Of a stretch of DNA of 64,000 bases, positions 60,511 through 64,000 are shown in pieces. The stretch lies in the NCBI GenBank assembly GCA_964347025.1, contig CAYFWU010000002.1:41871-105870 (forward strand), read 5' to 3'. Both the position numbers and the translations under genes were made by a program. How positions within the stretch are numbered: the first letter of the stretch is position 1; each line of letters starts with the position of its first letter. The notes beneath the pieces are model-generated. The model was not told the origin of the DNA. It did no database searches and was given only the letters and a program-made list of their open reading frames with translations. The DNA comes from CS3-C152 sp964347025. GTDB lineage: Archaea; Aenigmatarchaeota; Aenigmatarchaeia; QMZP01; QMZT01.

Positions 60511-61899
60511 ATGATGAATATGTCAATATTGCTCATAAATCCAGATTATACCAATGTATATAGATACAACTTTATGAGATACTTTTATTCAAGATACCCC
60601 CCACTCAATTTGGTAACACTTTCATCATCAATAGAAAATGTTTCGATCTTGGACATGAACATATTTTCAGATCCCATAAGAGAACTAAGAAATTCATTAA
60701 AAACTCAGAATTTTGATTTTGTTGGCGTCACGGTTAACACACCTTCTGTCGATTACGTGAAAAATATTATAGGAATCATAAGAGAAAGCTCGAAAAGTAA
60801 AATAATTTTAGGCGGACCGCATGTTACATCATTCCCGGAACGTTCATTCCAAGAACTTAAGCCTGATATAGTATGCGAGGGTGAGGGCGATGAAACTATC
60901 AGGGAAATAATTTCTGGGAAACCCTTGAAAAAAATAAGAGGCTTATGGATCAGGAAAAATGGTAAAATATTTCGCACAAAAAAGAGACATTTTATCGAGA
61001 ATCTTGATTCACTTAAATTTCCTACATGGGAACTTTTGGACTTAAAAAAGTATTTTACGATTCTTTCAAAGAAAAACCCAACAGGCACTATAGAAACCAG
61101 TAGAGGCTGTCCTTACAACTGTGTATACTGCCATAAAGAGACCTTTGGTAGAGTTTTTAGGTACAAAACCCCTAAAAGGGTTGTAGATGAAATGGAATAT
61201 TTGTTTGATAGCGGTTTCAAAGAAATACACGTAGTTGACGATGCATTCACAGTAAATCGCAGACGAACCATTGAAATCTGTGATGAAGTTATAATAAGGG
61301 GTCTGGACTTTCCATGGGCACTACCCAACGGGATCAGGGTAGATACTGTAGATCAAAAAGTTTTAGACAAACTTCACCACGCGGGTTGCCATTTGATAGC
61401 TTTTGGTGTAGAGACAGGAAGTGAAAAAATGTTGAGAGTGATAGATAAAGGAATAAACATAAAACAAACTGAAAAGGCATTCAAAATGGCAAAAGATGCT
61501 GGAATAGAAACACTTGTAGCCTTCTTTATGGTGGGTTTACCTGGGGAAAAGGAGGAAGATTTAGAAAAAACGACAGAATTTGCAAGACACCTTGATGCCG
61601 ACGTCACGAAAGTTTCCGTAACAATTCCGTACCCGGGAACCAGACTTTATGAGATATACAAAAAGGATGGATCACTGATAGAGGATGTTGGATGGGCCTC
61701 ATACAGAATTCATGAGCCTTCCAGGATATACAAACATGAAAACCTTTCTTGGAGCAAGATTGTAAATTCTTATTACAAAATTTTAAAATCCACATACGGG
61801 AACCCCTTTCATTATATTAGGAGGTCCGATAAAATAGTGATCTCTTATGCACCAAGGATTATCAAAAATATACTTTATGGCATGAGACGTAAATTATGA
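60511..61899 (+). CDS. Cobalamin-binding radical SAM protein
   Basis: 462 residues; three ATGs (60511, 60514, 60520) leave the start open by three residues. B12-binding domain: SILLINPDYTNVY, YPPLNLVTLSSSIENVS, ILDMNIFSDPIREL (no DxHxxG), ILGGPHVTSFPE and VCEGEGDET. rSAM ligands C200, C204, C207 (TSRGCPYNCVYCHKE), HVVDDAFTVNRRR, AFGVETGSEKMLRVIDK and FMVGLPGEKEED. Downstream, a GT39-like gene begins after a 100-bp spacer. Confidence 0.88.
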   Translation: MMNMSILLINPDYTNVYRYNFMRYFYSRYPPLNLVTLSSSIENVSILDMNIFSDPIRELRNSLKTQNFDFVGVTVNTPSVDYVKNIIGIIRESSKSKIILGGPHVTSFPERSFQELKPDIVCEGEGDETIREIISGKPLKKIRGLWIRKNGKIFRTKKRHFIENLDSLKFPTWELLDLKKYFTILSKKNPTGTIETSRGCPYNCVYCHKETFGRVFRYKTPKRVVDEMEYLFDSGFKEIHVVDDAFTVNRRRTIEICDEVIIRGLDFPWALPNGIRVDTVDQKVLDKLHHAGCHLIAFGVETGSEKMLRVIDKGINIKQTEKAFKMAKDAGIETLVAFFMVGLPGEKEEDLEKTTEFARHLDADVTKVSVTIPYPGTRLYEIYKKDGSLIEDVGWASYRIHEPSRIYKHENLSWSKIVNSYYKILKSTYGNPFHYIRRSDKIVISYAPRIIKNILYGMRRKL

Positions 61900-61941
61900 A
61901 TTTAATTAAAACACAACACTTAAAAACTCTCGCAATAAAAG

Positions 61942-61995
61942 ATGAAAAGGTATCTTATTATCAACCAAGGGGTGCATATTAAAGATTTTCAGTGA
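61942..61995 (+). CDS. Possible 17-codon upstream ORF
   Basis: ATG 61942 to TGA 61993-61995 encodes MKRYLIINQGVHIKDFQ. A TTAAAAAC box lies about 20-24 bp upstream, so this ATG could be the leaderless start of the transcript of the GT39-like gene at 62000. No similarity recognised; may be chance. Confidence 0.25.
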   Translation: MKRYLIINQGVHIKDFQ

Positions 61996-61999
61996 TCAT

Positions 62000-63685
62000 A
62001 TGATGGGAGCTATAAACGTGACAGGCGGCTATTGCCAAGATACTCTTGGGCTATGGTTCATAACGCATCCTGTTGAGATAATGAGTGCGATCTTTGCTAC
62101 TTTCATAGTGTTGTTGATTTTAAACACAAACACGATAAAAGACAGCCTGAAAAGCAGTTTTAAGGGAATGGAAAGGAAAACGTTACTGATACTATTCGTT
62201 ATATTTGTCTTGGGTTTTTGGCTTAGAAACGCTGAATACAGATACGGGACGGGTTATGATGGTTATTTTTACCTCAATTCCGCAAAACTAATGTTGGATT
62301 ATGATATCCAAGCATGGAGCTGTGGCATAGGGAATGACGATCGTTGCTACCTTTACAATGAACACCTGTCGCCTGCCGGTTACCCTTATCTGATATATCT
62401 TTCCTACATGTTCTTCGGTGTTCACGACATATACGCTATGATGATCTCTGGCTTGCTAGGAAGCCTGACAATATTACTGGTTTTTTTGATAACCTATCTG
62501 CTTTTCAAAAAAGAAAGGCCTGCCCTTTACAGTGCAATGATATTCGCCTTCATCCCCTTTGATATATTTTTGTCCTCCACGGGAGCGGTAAGACCAACCT
62601 CACTATTTTTCTTGGGACTTACATTCTTCCTTTATTTGATTGCTCTTAAAAAGGACAGCATGAAATTATGGTCCCTTGTTGCCATAACCCTTTCCTATTC
62701 CATATACATGAGACAGGAAAATTCCTTGCTCCTAATCCCGATGATTCTGTTATTCATTCTTGAAAGGAAGTCTAATTTAAAGCATTTGTATAAAATTGAT
62801 GTTTTCGGTCTTCTGAAAAAATACTCTTTACCTCTACTAATTTTTGTAGTATCCCAAATACCTGTTCAACATTGGGTATTGCTGTATATGAGTATATATA
62901 GTTTGTACAGCATACAAAATTTTCATGTACTGGCAAGCCTGATCCTTGGCACGTTTTTCTTGCCCCTTAATTTCATGGGGAACACATTTTTTTACAATCC
63001 TGTTATCAGTGTTTTTTTCATTATATCATCGCTACTTTTGATAATAGCAAGAACCAGGAGCAAAGTTCTAGTCATATGGATATGGTTTCTGGCATTTTTC
63101 ATACTATACTCACTATATTTTCAGTGCCTTGGGTTTCCAGAATATTTCTGCTTTGAGTATCTTAGATACATGCAGCATCTTCACATACCAATTGCAATCT
63201 TATCAGGCCTGGTTTTCTACGAAGTGGAAAAGAGGGTCCATTTCAAACACATAGGTTGGGCGATCTTATCCGTTCTTTTCATAATCACACTTTCATTTTT
63301 GTTTTTTGTACCCAATATTTCAGGCATTGAATTCGCCTTGTTCAAAGACGGGAGAATGGAAGAGCCTTTCACCAGTGAAATGATAAAGGCTATAAACAAA
63401 ACACCTTCTAACTCTATAATTTTTATAAGTCAGGCAATAATCCCAACATTTGACTACTTTGAAAATGATAACAGAATCGTAGTGGATATAAACATATACA
63501 ATTCCAATAACTACAGCTGGACTAAGGATGTACTTAATGATAACAGAGGGATACCAGTTTATTTTGTAGACGACGGTGCATGTGGAGACTATTTGGAAAA
63601 TACGCAGTGTGATTTTCTTCGCGAAAAATTTGAGTTAAACGGGATAGAAAGCGTAGACAGAATAAGGATTTTTGAACTAAAGTAG
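62000..63685 (+). CDS. GT39-like integral membrane glycosyltransferase
   Basis: 561 residues, about 12 helices. First helix HPVEIMSAIFATFIVLLILN, then a basic loop and helix 2; the acidic loop is LRNAEYRYGTGYDGYFYLNS with D87 as candidate catalytic acid. Closest local relative is 35531 (shared LRNAEY and the PAGYPYLIYLSYMFFG-type loop). Soluble C-terminal domain with cysteines (VYFVDDGACGDYLENTQC). Only 55 bp separate it from the His-Xaa-Ser gene on the same strand, where a new TATA-like box lies. Confidence 0.8.
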   Translation: MMGAINVTGGYCQDTLGLWFITHPVEIMSAIFATFIVLLILNTNTIKDSLKSSFKGMERKTLLILFVIFVLGFWLRNAEYRYGTGYDGYFYLNSAKLMLDYDIQAWSCGIGNDDRCYLYNEHLSPAGYPYLIYLSYMFFGVHDIYAMMISGLLGSLTILLVFLITYLLFKKERPALYSAMIFAFIPFDIFLSSTGAVRPTSLFFLGLTFFLYLIALKKDSMKLWSLVAITLSYSIYMRQENSLLLIPMILLFILERKSNLKHLYKIDVFGLLKKYSLPLLIFVVSQIPVQHWVLLYMSIYSLYSIQNFHVLASLILGTFFLPLNFMGNTFFYNPVISVFFIISSLLLIIARTRSKVLVIWIWFLAFFILYSLYFQCLGFPEYFCFEYLRYMQHLHIPIAILSGLVFYEVEKRVHFKHIGWAILSVLFIITLSFLFFVPNISGIEFALFKDGRMEEPFTSEMIKAINKTPSNSIIFISQAIIPTFDYFENDNRIVVDINIYNSNNYSWTKDVLNDNRGIPVYFVDDGACGDYLENTQCDFLREKFELNGIESVDRIRIFELK

Positions 63686-63712
63686 TTAAGCATTTATGTC
63701 TTTAAACCAAGA

Positions 63713-63720
63713 TTTAAAAG
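63713..63720 (+). promoter_or_regulatory. TATA-like box of the His-Xaa-Ser peptide gene
   Basis: TTTAAAAG centred about 25 bp before the ATG at 63741. This spacing favours 63741 over the in-frame ATG at 63696. Confidence 0.55.
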
Positions 63721-63740
63721 TTAAAAAAAACGGTAGTAGA

Positions 63741-64000
63741 ATGAAGAGGAGGAGAAAAATTAAAGCTTTAGTCCCGAAGATAAAGAAAACGATATCCTCC
63801 TTCATAATCGAGGAAAAAGGACACATACACAAGCACAGATTACTTTCCATGGGCGCTTTCTTGGGATCTGTTTCAATTTTGAGCCTACTCCCGGAAGTTG
63901 CTGCCGCACATACCAACAGCTTCTATGTCTCTTGGAGCGATGGAACAATAACTGCAAGGCATGGGCATCACGCTTCCCATTCCTCCCACGCTTCCCACGC
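63741..64000 (+). CDS. Candidate His-Xaa-Ser repeat precursor peptide, 3' end cut by window edge
   Basis: At least 86 full codons from ATG 63741 (an in-frame ATG at 63696 would add 15 residues). N-terminus highly basic (MKRRRKIKALVPKIKKTISS), then IIEEKGHIHKHRLLS, a hydrophobic signal-like stretch about 38-53 and AAA at 54-56, probably a cleavage site before H57. Mature part: HTNSFYVSWSDGTITARHGH, then H77, H80, H83, H86 in the register H-x-S-H-x-S-H-x-S-H (HASHSSHASH). This register is that of HxsA-type substrates of the His-Xaa-Ser system, in which radical SAM proteins HxsB/HxsC modify the repeats; here it is known only by analogy. Exported and modified peptide is likely. Confidence 0.65.
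   Translation, partial: MKRRRKIKALVPKIKKTISSFIIEEKGHIHKHRLLSMGAFLGSVSILSLLPEVAAAHTNSFYVSWSDGTITARHGHHASHSSHASH

Noticed and set aside
63686..63916. Minus-strand frame of 76 residues opposite the His-Xaa-Ser gene
   Set aside because: Antisense to a gene with a TATA-like box at the expected place and a strict H-x-S register; no features of its own.
1..64000. tRNA, rRNA or CRISPR arrays
   Set aside because: No cloverleaf-like region, rRNA core sequence or regularly spaced repeat was seen by eye; a covariance scan would be decisive.

Overview
The window looks like one dense scaffold from an uncultivated archaeon. Start codons are repeatedly preceded by a T/A-rich TATA-like box centred about 25 bp upstream (leaderless transcription). 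It also carries an archaeal A24 (preflagellin-peptidase-like) membrane protease, polyprenol-phosphate sugar synthases, GT39-type membrane glycosyltransferases, a DUF2079-type membrane protein and DUF483-like proteins. The cysteine-rich and tail-fibre-like surface proteins recall DPANN lineages (Woese-, Pace- or Aenigmarchaeota), but no marker gene is present and the lineage call is inference. I saw no rRNA, tRNA, CRISPR array or insertion sequence by eye. A run of 10 N at 27593-27602 marks an assembly gap.

Region 1 (1 to about 12.5 kb, visibly higher in G+C) encodes the cell surface: a beta-helix protein cut by the left edge, several membrane-anchored or secreted Ig-like proteins, a degenerate thioredoxin-fold protein, a 1399-residue adhesin with YadA-head-like repeats and tail-fibre-like modules, a cysteine-rich secreted protein, and a small winged-helix regulator with an inverted/direct-repeat operator candidate in front of it.

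Region 2 (12.6 to 42.1 kb, AT-rich) looks like a glycan or lipid-linked saccharide locus: GT2 sugar transferases, six of the window's seven GT39-like membrane glycosyltransferases, two NAD-dependent epimerase/dehydratases, a DegT-type aminotransferase, an FAD oxidoreductase and a NodU/CmcH-type carbamoyltransferase. Between them sit four cobalamin-binding radical SAM (rSAM) proteins and four rSAM proteins with C-terminal cysteine clusters, suggesting radical methylation or other C-H chemistry on the glycan, lipid or a peptide.

Region 3 (42.1 to 57.3 kb) is the most unusual. Eight short rSAM proteins of one family are interleaved with five DUF483-like proteins that share a CC pair, a distal HxPCxxxC motif and, in four of five, a C-terminal DFT/NFS ending. 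A full SPASM-type rSAM, a methyltransferase and an A24 peptidase lie among them. Two tandem 41-42-residue paralogous membrane mini-proteins follow.

Region 4 (57.6 to 64 kb) has a DUF2079 protein, two more cobalamin-binding rSAM proteins and one more GT39 protein. The right edge cuts a small gene with a basic N-terminus, a signal-like segment ending AAA, and a tail of His-Xaa-Ser repeats. That resembles the precursor of a His-Xaa-Ser type radical-SAM-modified peptide. With 19 rSAM genes within about 48 kb, a peptide or surface-modification system is the leading candidate for an undescribed system here.
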